Shown here piece by piece: positions 29,388-39,177 of a DNA stretch of 64,000 nt. Origin of the DNA: Aggregatimonas sangjinii (lineage in GTDB: Bacteria > Bacteroidota > Bacteroidia > Flavobacteriales > Flavobacteriaceae); NCBI RefSeq assembly GCF_005943945.1, contig NZ_CP040710.1, positions 2,243,001 to 2,307,000 of the forward strand, in the 5' to 3' direction. Numbering within the stretch: the first letter of the stretch is position 1; each line of letters begins with the position of its first letter. The position numbers and the translations under genes were made by a program. The notes beneath the pieces were generated by a model. It made no database searches. It worked only from the letters and a program-made list of their open reading frames with translations, and was not told the DNA's origin.

Positions 29388-29621
29388 ATGCGAACAGACC
29401 GCGACTTACTCATCAAGGGGATACGATTTTTATCCTACACCGTTATCTTGATGTTCACGGCGCCTTTTGCGGTCTATCAAGCCTTTAAAAACCAAGAGCA
29501 TCCGCTTTACATTCCTGTCTTGGTGCTAGGATGTATCCTGGCTCTAGCCGCGATTGTAATGGGTTTTGTGAGCATCAAAACGATTATTGATGCCTTCTTC
29601 GGTAAAAAGAAAAAGAAGTAG
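29388..29621 (+). CDS. DUF6095-like small membrane protein
   Basis: 77 residues from ATG 29388 (MRTDRDLLIKG); an ATG at 29373 would add five. I prefer the later start because a -7 element TACTTTTG (29360-29367) places the transcript start near 29372, and relatives I recall begin MxTDK. Two transmembrane helices flank NQEHPLYIPVLVLG, and a lysine-rich tail ends the protein. The family is confined to flavobacteria; its function is unknown. Confidence 0.75.
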   Translation: MRTDRDLLIKGIRFLSYTVILMFTAPFAVYQAFKNQEHPLYIPVLVLGCILALAAIVMGFVSIKTIIDAFFGKKKKK

Positions 29622-29623
29622 GC

Positions 29624-30310
29624 CTATTTTTTTTTATCTTCTTTTGGGGCCCATTTATTGCTTAAAGTTGCATAATCAAAGCTCAGGGCGCTGCTTTGTC
29701 TTTCCAAACGGCTTGCAGCAAAGGCCCGTTGAAGAATATCTTCTATGAGGTAATCTTCATGTACGCTCTCCGGATGAAACTCTTCTTTAATACTGATATC
29801 GAACATTTTGGCCGTCGTATTGTACCAAAAGGCCCTCCAGCCACTGCGCAGTTCCTTCACCAAATCAAAGGCGGTAGTACCCGTTTGACGATGAATCAAT
29901 TTTACGAGAATCTGACCCTCGGTACGGGTCAGTTTTTTCAATTCAGCAGAAAATTCTTCCTCGATAAACTTCTGGACCTCCTTAGTGTAGCGCTTCCGAT
30001 GTCTATTTTTCTTGATTTTCGTAATACTGTCATTCAATTCCGTTAGACGATCAGCGGCCATTTTAGCATAAGGAAAAACCTTGATGGTCTTGCGCCTTAG
30101 AATATAATAGCGAAGTTTTGAGTCGTAGTCGGAAAACTTCAATTTGCTGAATACATACACCTCGCCCAAATCTATGGAGTTACGGATAATCGAATCGCCC
30201 TCGATGATGATTTTCTTCTCTGTAACGGAGTCCATTTGTTGTTCCTCGACCTGAGACATCCCAAGAAAGCATAGAAACAAAAAGCCGAAAACTAAAATCC
30301 TTTTCCTCAT
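29624..30310 (-). CDS. DUF4294-family exported protein
   Basis: 228 residues. Signal peptide (ILVFGFLFLCFLGMSQ), then the family region: LGEVYVFSKLKFSDYDSKL, YYILRRKTIKVFPYAKMA and TRTEGQILVKLIHRQTG. Function unknown; a conserved Bacteroidota family. It converges with the DUF6095-like gene (2 bp apart). Confidence 0.82.
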   Translation of the reverse strand: MRKRILVFGFLFLCFLGMSQVEEQQMDSVTEKKIIIEGDSIIRNSIDLGEVYVFSKLKFSDYDSKLRYYILRRKTIKVFPYAKMAADRLTELNDSITKIKKNRHRKRYTKEVQKFIEEEFSAELKKLTRTEGQILVKLIHRQTGTTAFDLVKELRSGWRAFWYNTTAKMFDISIKEEFHPESVHEDYLIEDILQRAFAASRLERQSSALSFDYATLSNKWAPKEDKKK

Positions 30311-30414
30311 GTAAGCATATTAGGCAAAAGCCTTGCCAAAATTAACGATTAATACCCATGCTTATTATTAAAGAATAGTGAATATTACTAAGTTTGTAGC
30401 TAAAACCGGAATAT

Positions 30415-31503
30415 ATGGCCCAAAAGAAAATCATTACCAAAAAGTCCCTCGATTTTTTCGAAAAATACTTGAACAATGCCGCACCTACAGGCTATGAGTG
30501 GGAAGGACAAAAGTTGTGGATGGAGTATCTAAAGCCATATGTCGATACATTTATCACCGACACTTACGGTACTGCCGTAGGCGTCATCAATCCCGAGGCA
30601 GAATACAAAGTGGTTATCGAGGGGCATTCCGATGAGATTTCCTGGTATGTAAACTACATTACCGACAATGGTTTGATCTATGTCATTCGAAATGGTGGAA
30701 GTGATCACCAGATAGCGCCTTCCAAATGGGTCAACATCCATACGAAAAATGGAATCGTAAAGGGTGTTTTCGGCTGGCCGGCAATCCATACCCGTAAAAG
30801 CGGGAAGGAGGAACCACCAAAATTGGACAATATTTTCATTGATGTAGGTGCCAAGGATAAAAAAGGTGTAGAGGAAATGGGAGTGCACGTGGGTTGCGTC
30901 ATTACCTATCCCGACGAGTTTCATGTATTGAACAAAGACAAATTCGTGTGTCGTGCCATAGATAATCGGGTTGGTGGCTTTATGGTGGCCGAAGTCGCCA
31001 GACTTTTAAAAGAGAATAAGAAGAAACTGCCCTTCGGCCTGTATATCACGAACTCGGTACAAGAAGAAATCGGCCTTCGTGGGGCGCAGATGATCGCTGA
31101 GAAGATACAACCCAATGTCGCTATCGTGACCGATGTGTGCCACGACACCACAACTCCGATGATTGAGAAAAAAGTGCAAGGTGATACGGAAATCGGTGCC
31201 GGACCGGTAATTTCCTACGCTCCCGCAGTACAGAACAAACTAAGGGAACGTATTATTGAGACTGCTGAAAAAAAGAAAATTCCATTTCAACGTATGGCCG
31301 CTTCTAGGTCGACAGGAACCGATACGGATGCTTTTGCCTATAGCAATAGCGGTGTGGCCTCGGCATTGATTTCGTTGCCCCTTCGCTACATGCATACCAC
31401 CGTGGAAACCGTGCACCGCGATGACGTGGAGAATGTCATCCGACTGATTTACGAAACCCTGCTTACGGTAAAATCTGGAGAAACATTTAGCTATTTCGAC
31501 TAG
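30415..31503 (+). CDS. M42-family aminopeptidase/endoglucanase-like metallopeptidase
   Basis: 362 residues. Dinuclear metal site motifs are visible: EGHSDEISW, RAIDNRVGGF, VQEEIGLRGA (catalytic Glu pair), IVTDVCHDT and the final His in RYMHTTVETV. M42 enzymes are cytosolic tetrahedral aminopeptidases. A -7 element TAAGTTTG (30389-30396) with TTA 18 bp upstream lies 18 nt before the ATG. It ends at a terminator. Confidence 0.93.
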   Translation: MAQKKIITKKSLDFFEKYLNNAAPTGYEWEGQKLWMEYLKPYVDTFITDTYGTAVGVINPEAEYKVVIEGHSDEISWYVNYITDNGLIYVIRNGGSDHQIAPSKWVNIHTKNGIVKGVFGWPAIHTRKSGKEEPPKLDNIFIDVGAKDKKGVEEMGVHVGCVITYPDEFHVLNKDKFVCRAIDNRVGGFMVAEVARLLKENKKKLPFGLYITNSVQEEIGLRGAQMIAEKIQPNVAIVTDVCHDTTTPMIEKKVQGDTEIGAGPVISYAPAVQNKLRERIIETAEKKKIPFQRMAASRSTGTDTDAFAYSNSGVASALISLPLRYMHTTVETVHRDDVENVIRLIYETLLTVKSGETFSYFD

Positions 31504-31517
31504 TTAGCCAACCTTAA

Positions 31518-31545
31518 CCCTCCCCAAAAAGGAGGGCTTTTTTAG
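31518..31545 (+). terminator. Intrinsic terminator after the M42 peptidase gene
   Basis: CCCTCC (31518-31523) pairs with GGAGGG (31531-31536), followed by CTTTTTT. Confidence 0.85.
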
Positions 31546-31549
31546 TTGT

Positions 31550-32101
31550 ATGGATGAATTATTGGACATTCTGGACGCCAACGGAAATTTCACGGGTTCG
31601 ACCGCTATAAAATCCCTCGCGCACCGCGATGGACTTTTTCACGCAACGGTTCATATCTGGTTCTATACTGCGGATGGGCAGGTATTACTGCAACAAAGAG
31701 GCAAAGACAAAAACACCCACCCCCTACTCTGGGATGTTTCGGTAGCTGGCCATGTGAGCGCCGGTGAACAGATTGAAACAGCTGCCCTCAGGGAAATCGA
31801 AGAGGAAATTGGTCTTTCGGTCGGCTTGCACGATTTGCAAAAAACAGGTGTCTTCAAATCCATTCAAAAACACGATAATGGCTCGATCGACTGTGAGTTT
31901 CACCATACATTTCTCTGTGAATTGTTCGCACCCTTTAAAAAATTGCGACCCCAAGCATCTGAAGTTGAAGAGTTGGCCCTGATTTCACTTGATGATTTTT
32001 CGACCGATGTACTAGATGGGCAAATTCCTGAAAGATATGTCCCGCACGCATCGGACTATTACCGCGCAGTACTTTCGAAAATACGCGAGTGCCTTACCTA
32101 A
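31550..32101 (+). CDS. NUDIX hydrolase
   Basis: 183 residues. A perfect NUDIX box runs from GHVSAGE to REIEEEIGL. The N-terminal DELLDILDANGNFTG and HATVHIWFY resemble the YfcD/isopentenyl-diphosphate isomerase-like subgroup. It hydrolyses a nucleoside diphosphate linked to X; the substrate is unknown. It begins just after a terminator and converges with hisS. Confidence 0.9.
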   Translation: MDELLDILDANGNFTGSTAIKSLAHRDGLFHATVHIWFYTADGQVLLQQRGKDKNTHPLLWDVSVAGHVSAGEQIETAALREIEEEIGLSVGLHDLQKTGVFKSIQKHDNGSIDCEFHHTFLCELFAPFKKLRPQASEVEELALISLDDFSTDVLDGQIPERYVPHASDYYRAVLSKIRECLT

Positions 32102-32143
32102 GCCGAGAGGAGGAACTACAAGATTTTTGAAGAAATAAGAGTG

Positions 32144-33523
32144 TTAGCCTAAGGATGCGATAAACTCCTCAAGCTGATCGAAGCGATACGTCGTTTGGTC
32201 TCCCTTTTTCATGTCCTTCACCACAAAAGACTGGTTTTCCAGTTCCTTTCCACCAATTAAGATAACAAACGGGATGTCGCGATTGTTCGCATATTTCATT
32301 TGCTTTTGCATCTTCGTATCGGAAGGATATACATCTGCGGTAACACCGGCCTTTCGGAGTTGGGTTACCAATTTTAAGGAAGCCATAGCCTCCTGTTCGC
32401 CAAAATTCACGCAAAGCACCTGTAACGATTGGCCTATAGCTTCCGGAAACAGATTCAATTCATCCAGTACCAGATAAATGCGGTCTAGACCAAAGGAAAT
32501 CCCAACGCCACTGACATCTTTAAGGCCAAAAATTCCGGTTAGGTCATCATAACGACCACCTCCACCAATGGACCCCATTTGTACACCTTCAGGTGCGGAA
32601 ACCTCAAAAATAGCTCCGGTGTAGTAATTTAAGCCTCGAGCTAGGGTAACGTCTATAGAAAGTTTTGCCGACTGCAATCCCAATTCGGCGATACTTCTCA
32701 AGATGAATTCAAGTTCCTCGACTCCTCGACTACCTTCTTCCGAATCGACAAGCAATTTTTTCAGTGTATTTAATTGATCCCCATTACTGCCTGACATGGT
32801 AAACAAGGGACTCGCTTTCTCAATCGCGGATTCCGTGATTCCCTTGCTTAGCATTTCCTTTATAACCCCTTCTTTCCCGATTTTATCCAATTTGTCCAAC
32901 GCAACCGTAAAATCGACCAATAGGTGCTTTGCTCCAATGACCTCGGCAATACCCGCCAAGATTTTTCTATTGTTAAGCTTGATGTTGACACCAGGTAATT
33001 TTAAATCCGTGAAAACGGCATCGTACAATTGCACCAACTCCACTTCCTGCAATAGCGAAGTGGAACCCACTACATCGGCATCACACTGAAAAAACTCCCT
33101 AAACCTTCCCTTCTGGGGCCTATCTGCACGCCATACCGGCTGTATTTGATAGCGCTTGAACGGAAAATCGATTTCATTTTGGTGCATGACCACATACCGG
33201 GCAAAGGGTACGGTAAGATCATATCGCAATGCTTTTTCGGTAATCTTGGGTGCTATAGTATTCGAGTTCTTGGAACTGTAGGTAACATCGTCGACCTTAC
33301 TGATAAAATCCCCTGAATTCAAAATTTTAAAAATAAGGCGGTCGCCTTCATCGCCATACTTACCAAGTAAGGTTTCGGAGTTTTCAAAGGATGGGGTTTC
33401 AATGGGCTGAAAACCGAAAGTGTGAAAATGCTTTCTGATGACATCAAAAATATAATTGCGCTTACTGACTTCCGAAGGTGAGAAATCACGTGTTCCTTTG
33501 GGAATACTCGGTTTTTGGGCCAT
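32144..33523 (-). CDS. hisS: Histidyl-tRNA synthetase
   Basis: 459 residues. Class II motif 1 region (PIETPSFENSETLLGKYG), motif 2 RPQKGRFREFFQCDAD, the histidine-specific ARGLNYYTGAIFE and motif 3 GISFGLDRIY are all present, with a C-terminal anticodon-binding domain from about residue 360. It has its own strong promoter with an ~11-nt leader. Confidence 0.97.
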   Translation of the reverse strand: MAQKPSIPKGTRDFSPSEVSKRNYIFDVIRKHFHTFGFQPIETPSFENSETLLGKYGDEGDRLIFKILNSGDFISKVDDVTYSSKNSNTIAPKITEKALRYDLTVPFARYVVMHQNEIDFPFKRYQIQPVWRADRPQKGRFREFFQCDADVVGSTSLLQEVELVQLYDAVFTDLKLPGVNIKLNNRKILAGIAEVIGAKHLLVDFTVALDKLDKIGKEGVIKEMLSKGITESAIEKASPLFTMSGSNGDQLNTLKKLLVDSEEGSRGVEELEFILRSIAELGLQSAKLSIDVTLARGLNYYTGAIFEVSAPEGVQMGSIGGGGRYDDLTGIFGLKDVSGVGISFGLDRIYLVLDELNLFPEAIGQSLQVLCVNFGEQEAMASLKLVTQLRKAGVTADVYPSDTKMQKQMKYANNRDIPFVILIGGKELENQSFVVKDMKKGDQTTYRFDQLEEFIASLG

Positions 33524-33540
33524 TTGGTTCTATTGTGTTG

Positions 33541-33571
33541 CAAATATAGTTTTCACTTGGTTGCCCTACAA
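33541..33571 (-). promoter_or_regulatory. Bacteroidota-type promoter of hisS
   Basis: Read on the minus strand: TTG (33571-33569), a 20-bp spacer and TATATTTG (33548-33541). A small hairpin GCCCT-ACA-AGGGC (33563-33575) overlaps the -33 element; whether it matters is unknown. Confidence 0.75.
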
Positions 33572-33675
33572 GGGCTTAGGATGTTTCGTTTGGAGTTTTC
33601 CCGGGACTATCGGTGCAATTATCAGAGGTTCGGTGCTTTGGTCTAAGGTTCGGACTTTCTACCCCTCCGTCTTTA

Positions 33676-33691
33676 TCCGCCTCAGGGCGGA
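33676..33691. repeat. Short palindrome of the flavobacterial intergenic type
   Basis: TCCGCC-TCAG-GGCGGA, a perfect 6-bp stem with a 4-nt loop, in the 203-bp gap between hisS and the DUF6495-like gene. Similar short palindromes are frequent between genes in marine flavobacteria, as I recall. A second, larger one lies at 47848-47869. Confidence 0.5.
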
Positions 33692-33726
33692 CAAATCATT
33701 CGCCCCTTGTCTGAAGGGAGAAGCTC

Positions 33727-34200
33727 TTATGAGCCTATCACTTTTTCAAACCATTGGTACAATTCCCCCTTGGTTATTACCGCACCTTGTTGGATTAGAC
33801 TAAACTTGTCCAGGTTTTTATCCTCTGTATACGCTTTAGAGGCCGTTAGGTATTCTACAAAATCAGATTGCCAGTTTTTCTTGAACCAATTAAAACCCGT
33901 AGTTGTGGTCAAATCAATTTCGGGGTTCATCACTTTTACCGAAATCAGCTTCATTTCTTTTTCGGTGCAATGAAAGAGATGCATGTGCTGCGCCGATATA
34001 TTCTCCAGATAGCCTATCTTATTGAGCACTCCTTCCCATACCAAGTCGCTAAACACGTCTACTTCATCTTCCGCAACTTCCGGTTTGTCTTCTTTTAGGT
34101 TTTTCCACTCCTCACCGGTAATGGACTGCGTTGCCAAAAAATTAATGAACTCTTGCTTTAGTTCTTCCAATTGCTGTTTTGTAAGCCGTGTATATTTCAT
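33727..34200 (-). CDS. DUF6495-like protein
   Basis: 157 residues from the ATG at 34200; the longer in-frame reading runs into the neighbouring receptor's end and is not convincing. I recognise the flavobacterial family by MKYTRLTKQQLEELKQEFI, DVFSDLVWEGVL and MHLFHC; no motif suggests a reaction. No signal peptide, so cytosolic. It lies downstream of the Oar-like receptor on the same strand, 83 bp away. Confidence 0.7.
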   Translation of the reverse strand: MKYTRLTKQQLEELKQEFINFLATQSITGEEWKNLKEDKPEVAEDEVDVFSDLVWEGVLNKIGYLENISAQHMHLFHCTEKEMKLISVKVMNPEIDLTTTTGFNWFKKNWQSDFVEYLTASKAYTEDKNLDKFSLIQQGAVITKGELYQWFEKVIGS

Positions 34201-34283
34201 GCTGCAAAAATAAAAAGGCCATACGAAACGCACGGCCTTTATTTGAGTTAAGTACTCTTTTCGGTTATTAAGCGTATAAAGTT

Positions 34284-37200
34284 TTAATTGAAAATATAAC
34301 GAACCCCAACTTGCGCGCGCCATCTCGACAACAGTCTAGTATCCGCGGTAAACGTATCCACTAAATTTTCGTCGTAGGTATAGGTCGGCACGTTGTTTTC
34401 GTCGACGCTTACCCCTAGCACTTGGTCAAAGGAAACCCTTTCGGTCACGCCCCAATTCGAGTTGATCAAATTCCCCACATTCAGAACGTCAAGACTCAAT
34501 TGAAATTTATTCTTTTCGTTGATTTTGATGTCCTGAAGTATTTTAACGTCCCAGCTGCTCCTCCATGGCGAAAGGCCTGCATAGCGTTCAGCGTATTCGC
34601 CGCGAATACCACTAAGATAATCGTCTTGTTGAATAAACTGTTCAAAAGCTTCGGCTTGGCCAGTTCCACTAAAATTCATTTGGCTCAACTCCCCGGAGGT
34701 CGGCACATACAGCAAATCATTGATCCCGGAACCATCATTGTTGATATCCCCACCATAAATATAATTGAAGCGGCCACCTTGCGCATATTCAAAGAAAGTC
34801 GACACCGTTGTTCCGGTCTTGAACTGCTTCGAAATGACACCTACAAATCGATGCTTGTTCCCGTATCTTGAAAAAGATAAAACATCCGTATTGGCATTCC
34901 CGACTACAGCGTTTCCGGCAAAGGCATCCCCCGTAATTTCAGCATCGATACTATTTACTTCCTTCGCATCCAAGAAACTGTATGCCAACTGCGCGAAAAA
35001 TCCGTTTTCCCATGTTTTTTGAGCTTTTACCGCAGCATTGAAGATTCTACCTTGATCGGAATTCGTAAAAACGAATGCACTTGTCGGCCCGCCGAAAATT
35101 TGGGACTTATCATCGTTGGTGTACACTGCTCTATTATCAGGACCTGCCAAAGTTCCCGAAGGTGCACTCAAACCATAATTCTGCACATGGGCCGCATTGA
35201 TATCCTTGGTATAGGAAACATCGGCTGTAAGTACGAGCCCATTGTCAAACTTCTTGTCGAGCCCTAGATTGGTGCGCCAGACTTGTGGCCATTGGTAATC
35301 CGGGTCTACCAATTGATAGAAAAAGAAATCTACCCCTTGCACTTGGTTGCCCAACCAAACGAATGGAAAACGACCGGTGAACAGCCCGGAACCTCCCCGA
35401 AGCTGAAGCGTTTTATCATTTTTAATATCCCAGTTAAAACCAACTCTCGGCGAAATCAGCCATTTTGTGGTCGGTAAGCGTTCCGAATCAAGAAAAATGG
35501 CCGTGTTCGTATCGGGGTCGGTATATTCAATCGATGGAATATAGGTGCCGTTGGCACCACCTTTGCGTTCTATATTCTCCCGAATTTTTTCCCTCGTATC
35601 GAAATACAGTGGTCTATCGAAACGAACCCCATAGGTTAGCTTGAAATTTTCGGCAACGTTCCAGTCGTCCTGCGCATAAAAGGACATTTGACCGACATTG
35701 GTTTCAGCGAGCGACCAGCCGCCCGGGTTTCCGGTTCCATTTTCTTCCAAAGCTCGGTTACTGGCGATAGCCGCGTCGAAAGCGCTTTGCAATTGCCCTG
35801 AACTGGCAAACTCCGGGAAATCGGTAATCGTAGTAGTGGGAAAGAAAACACCCTGAGCCCCATAAGCTCCAAGGTTAAATGAATTGTCGAACTGAAACTT
35901 CTCGAAAGAAAAACCGACCGTGTAGGTATGGTTCCCCTTAAAAATGTTCATATTATTGGTTATCTGTAAGACCTTTTGGTCCAGCTCATTGTTTATGGAA
36001 AATGGTTCGTGACCGGCGATAATATAGCTAGAGGATCCTGTCGCGTCTAAAATCTGTATGCTCGGGGCCGGTGAGGAAAACGGATTCCTAAAATCGTCGA
36101 AATGCGTATAGCCGACTTGTAGTTTGTTCACCACTTCATCGGTCAGCGTAGAATTCAACTCCATTTGAATGGAACTGATATTATTGTTGATTTCATAGCC
36201 CGCATTTTCAAACTGCAACACAGAGGCATTCGGGCCTCTGAATGCAATGGCATTTCGGTTGGCCGGTTGCTCTCTGGAGGCGTTCAACCAGTTATAGATG
36301 ATAGCGAATCGATTCTTATCATTAATATTCCAATCCAGTTTTAATATGCCCTTGGTCGATTTGCTATCGTAATTAAAATCTTTAAAACGTCCCGGATTGT
36401 AGAAAATATCGTTCCCCTGACCGTCTTGACCGATGACTACCTGCCGCAACAGATTATCTACCAATTGAAAATCAGACTCCAGCACCCGTGTTTCATTGGC
36501 TGCCCCTGTTCCCGTATTCGGCACCAACCCATCCGTTCCGGAATCGGTAAGATCGTCACTTTCAAAATTCGCGAAGAAAAAGAGCTTGTTCTTGATAATC
36601 GGTCCGCCAATACTTATACCGTATTGTTTTTGTTCCAAACCGGTCTTGAAAATATCGTCACCGTTTATCTTTCCTCCTGTTAGATCGTCGTTTCTAAAAA
36701 ACCCGTAGACAGTTCCTCTAAATTCATTGGTTCCACTCTTGGTGACCGCATTTACCGAAGCCCCTGTAAAACCGGATTGTGTAACATCGTAAGGCGCCGT
36801 GGTTACCTGTATTTGTTCTATGGCATCAATCGATATCGGGGTAGCGTTCGTTTGTCCGCCAGGTTGCGCTGCGTCAAGACCAAACGGATTATTGAAGATG
36901 GCTCCGTCCAACGAAAAATTATTGTATTGGTCATTACGACCGCCAAAAGAACCATCGGAGGTGGCTGTAGGTTCCAAGCGGGTAAAATCATTGGTAGACC
37001 TTGAAATCGTTGGAAGCCTGGTCAGTTCGCGACGACCAACGCTAGTCTCGGCGCCCGTTCGATCACTACCGAAAGTACCGCTCTGATCCGATATGACAAC
37101 AACTTCATCCAAAGCCTGGCTTTCGGAAATAAGTGTCGCATCAATATTAAAGGTTTGCCCAAGGGACAAGAAGATATCGCTTTGTTTCTGTTCCTTGAAA

Positions 37201-37448
37201 CCGATATAGGATATGGTTACCTCATAGGGGCCGCCTACACGAAGGTTCAACAGATTAAAACGACCGTCTTCATTACTAATGGCACCATATGTTGTGCCCG
37301 TTGGCGTATGAACGGCGACTACATTCGCCCCAAGCAAAGGCCCTTGGTCATCTGCCACTGTACCGCGTATGTTCGCTGTAGTGACCTGTGCCATTGCTGA
37401 AAGGCCACACAAAAAAAGAATTAAAATAAGATAGGGTTTCGCTTTCAT
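34284..37448 (-). CDS. Oar-like TonB-dependent outer-membrane receptor
   Basis: 1054 residues from the ATG at 37448, directly at the signal peptide (ILILFLCGLSAMAQ); a longer in-frame reading lacks one. N-terminal carboxypeptidase-regulatory domain (NIRGTVADDQGPLLGANV), plug (residues ~110-240) with the Oar-type GASVNAVTKSGTNEFRGTVYG, then a large barrel ending GVRYIFN. Oar-type proteins have been linked to protein or peptide uptake or to surface adhesion; the ligand here is unknown. No partner lipoprotein adjoins it. Confidence 0.88.
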   Translation of the reverse strand: MKAKPYLILILFLCGLSAMAQVTTANIRGTVADDQGPLLGANVVAVHTPTGTTYGAISNEDGRFNLLNLRVGGPYEVTISYIGFKEQKQSDIFLSLGQTFNIDATLISESQALDEVVVISDQSGTFGSDRTGAETSVGRRELTRLPTISRSTNDFTRLEPTATSDGSFGGRNDQYNNFSLDGAIFNNPFGLDAAQPGGQTNATPISIDAIEQIQVTTAPYDVTQSGFTGASVNAVTKSGTNEFRGTVYGFFRNDDLTGGKINGDDIFKTGLEQKQYGISIGGPIIKNKLFFFANFESDDLTDSGTDGLVPNTGTGAANETRVLESDFQLVDNLLRQVVIGQDGQGNDIFYNPGRFKDFNYDSKSTKGILKLDWNINDKNRFAIIYNWLNASREQPANRNAIAFRGPNASVLQFENAGYEINNNISSIQMELNSTLTDEVVNKLQVGYTHFDDFRNPFSSPAPSIQILDATGSSSYIIAGHEPFSINNELDQKVLQITNNMNIFKGNHTYTVGFSFEKFQFDNSFNLGAYGAQGVFFPTTTITDFPEFASSGQLQSAFDAAIASNRALEENGTGNPGGWSLAETNVGQMSFYAQDDWNVAENFKLTYGVRFDRPLYFDTREKIRENIERKGGANGTYIPSIEYTDPDTNTAIFLDSERLPTTKWLISPRVGFNWDIKNDKTLQLRGGSGLFTGRFPFVWLGNQVQGVDFFFYQLVDPDYQWPQVWRTNLGLDKKFDNGLVLTADVSYTKDINAAHVQNYGLSAPSGTLAGPDNRAVYTNDDKSQIFGGPTSAFVFTNSDQGRIFNAAVKAQKTWENGFFAQLAYSFLDAKEVNSIDAEITGDAFAGNAVVGNANTDVLSFSRYGNKHRFVGVISKQFKTGTTVSTFFEYAQGGRFNYIYGGDINNDGSGINDLLYVPTSGELSQMNFSGTGQAEAFEQFIQQDDYLSGIRGEYAERYAGLSPWRSSWDVKILQDIKINEKNKFQLSLDVLNVGNLINSNWGVTERVSFDQVLGVSVDENNVPTYTYDENLVDTFTADTRLLSRWRAQVGVRYIFN

Positions 37449-37780
37449 AATAGATGTGTTTGATTGAATTGTAAATTTAATCGATAAAAAAAGCGCTATG
37501 CACGCATAACTCTTGAACTTATCAACCGCTTTGCTGTTTTTGCTAACAGTGAACATCTAAAATCGCTTCTCGTCGTAATTCAAAAAAGGGAGCGTGGCTA
37601 AAAATTGACGGAATAACAGTTTATGGATAGGGACGTACTTTCTTCACCCTGACGGCCACCGAAATCGAAATTTATATGGCACATCAAACCAAATCGTGAA
37701 AAAGAGGTATTATGATACGTGAACGATGGAAGTGCTAAATCGAAAACCCGTTCTCAGAGCCACCAGAGAAGGCTATCTCA
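37449..37780. other. Intergenic region between the Oar-like gene and the rpsF operon terminator
   Basis: About 330 bp. The receptor-proximal part holds TAAATTTA (37472-37479), a 7/8 match to a -7 element in either direction, but no TTG at the expected distance. I see no gene, tRNA or notable repeat in the rest. Confidence 0.4.
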
Positions 37781-37815
37781 TTAAAAAAGCCCTTCTACCT
37801 GTTGGCAGAAGAGCT
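37781..37815 (-). terminator. Intrinsic terminator of the rpsF-rpsR-rplI operon
   Basis: On the minus strand, arms 37815-37804 and 37799-37788 pair over 12 bp with G-T pairs and a 4-nt loop, followed by a T-run (the A-run at 37783-37788 on plus). Confidence 0.85.
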
Positions 37816-37838
37816 TAGAATTTTACCTTAAAAGAAAT

Positions 37839-38291
37839 CTAGCTTTTCGACGCGACCACTTCAAAAGCCAAATCAACGACTACATCCCTATGCAATCTGA
37901 TTTGGGCATTGTAAGGTCCGGTTCGCTTGACGCTACCTCCTTGAATACTGATGAATTTCTTTTCGATTTCATGACCTTCTTTTTCCAAAGCTGCTGCCAA
38001 GTCCATATTGGTTACCGAACCGAATAATTTATCACCTGCACCCGCCTTTGCGGAAATTTTGATGTCCAATGTTTTCAAAGCCTCAGCGGTTTTCGTAGCT
38101 CCGTCAACGATTTTCTTCTCTTTGTGGGCACGTTGTCTTAAATTCTCTTCCAGAACTTTCTTGGCTGATGGTGTCGCCATTGTGGCCATACCCCTTGGGA
38201 TAAGATAGTTTCTACCGAATCCGTTCTTCACTTTTACAACATCATCTTTAAAGCCTAAATGCTCTACGTCTTGTTTCAATATCAATTCCAT
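37839..38291 (-). CDS. rplI: 50S ribosomal protein L9
   Basis: 150 residues. Signature MELILKQDVEHLGFKDDVVKVKNGFGRNYLIP at the N-terminus (RNA-binding lobe), long central helix, C-terminal lobe KLFGSVTNMDLAAAL. It is the last gene of rpsF-rpsR-rplI, 12 nt after rpsR. Confidence 0.97.
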   Translation of the reverse strand: MELILKQDVEHLGFKDDVVKVKNGFGRNYLIPRGMATMATPSAKKVLEENLRQRAHKEKKIVDGATKTAEALKTLDIKISAKAGAGDKLFGSVTNMDLAAALEKEGHEIEKKFISIQGGSVKRTGPYNAQIRLHRDVVVDLAFEVVASKS

Positions 38292-38303
38292 GATGCTTCT
38301 GTT

Positions 38304-38600
38304 TTATTTTAATAAATCGCCAACGTAGGGCATTAATGCGATGTGGCGTGAGCGTTTGACGGCCTGGGCTACTTTTCTCTGATATTTCAATGAGGTACCT
38401 GTAAGTCTTCTGGGAAGTAATTTACCTTGCTCATTCACCAATTTCATCAAGAAATCCGGGTCTTTATAATCGATATACTTAATACCTGATTTCTTAAAAC
38501 GACAGTATTTCTTTTTGGTGTTCGTTTCGATGTTCAATGGGGTCAGATATCTGATTTCCCCATCTTTCTTTCCTTTTGCCTGTTGCTGTAATGTTGCCAT
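38304..38600 (-). CDS. rpsR: 30S ribosomal protein S18
   Basis: 98 residues from the ATG at 38600; a reading from 38648 would overlap rpsF and is not supported. The family core [20 protein letters not shown] and [20 protein letters not shown] is present. It lies 5 nt after rpsF; partner of S6 in the 30S platform. Confidence 0.97.
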   Translation of the reverse strand: MATLQQQAKGKKDGEIRYLTPLNIETNTKKKYCRFKKSGIKYIDYKDPDFLMKLVNEQGKLLPRRLTGTSLKYQRKVAQAVKRSRHIALMPYVGDLLK

Positions 38601-38605
38601 ATCCT

Positions 38606-38944
38606 TTATGCTTTGGTTTTTAACCTTGTTCTTCTTTTTTCTGCCCACGCAATAGCGTGCTTGTCTAATTTCACGGTCAAGAATCGCATGACACGCTCTT
38701 CCCTTTTGAACTCCTGCTCATAAGGATTGATTACCTCTCCGGGAGCGGTAAACTCGAACAAGTGGTAAAACCCACTTTTTTTGTGCTGGATAGCATAGGC
38801 CAATTTTTTCAGGCCCCAATTTTCCTTGGAGACCATTTTGGCTCCATTTTTAGTTAAGAAATCCTCGAATTTCTTTACTGTTTCCGCAATCTGGTCATCA
38901 GAAAGCACGGGATTCAAGATGAAAACAGTTTCGTAATGGTTCAT
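38606..38944 (-). CDS. rpsF: 30S ribosomal protein S6
   Basis: 112 residues. [19 protein letters not shown] and [19 protein letters not shown] are typical. It binds S18 and 16S rRNA. First gene of the operon, with a canonical promoter 25 nt upstream. Confidence 0.97.
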   Translation of the reverse strand: MNHYETVFILNPVLSDDQIAETVKKFEDFLTKNGAKMVSKENWGLKKLAYAIQHKKSGFYHLFEFTAPGEVINPYEQEFKREERVMRFLTVKLDKHAIAWAEKRRTRLKTKA

Positions 38945-38968
38945 ATTTATAGTTTAAATTTTGGAGTG

Positions 38969-38999
38969 CAAAAATAGGAATATTTGCGATACTTCACAA
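38969..38999 (-). promoter_or_regulatory. Bacteroidota-type promoter of rpsF operon
   Basis: Read on the minus strand: TTG (38999-38997), a 20-bp spacer, TATTTTTG (38976-38969). The leader is about 20 nt. Confidence 0.75.
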
Positions 39000-39177
39000 G
39001 AAAACCGTTTTTTCTTCGTTATACATGGAACAGAATCATAAATCGAACTTAACCAAATCTTAACCATGGTCATCTGTAACGCATTAAACGGACATATCCA
39101 TTAACAGTAAAAAATGTAGTTAATCGTGTTTTTTTAGTATTTTACCGATGATTTAACCCCACAAATCGACCCATCTT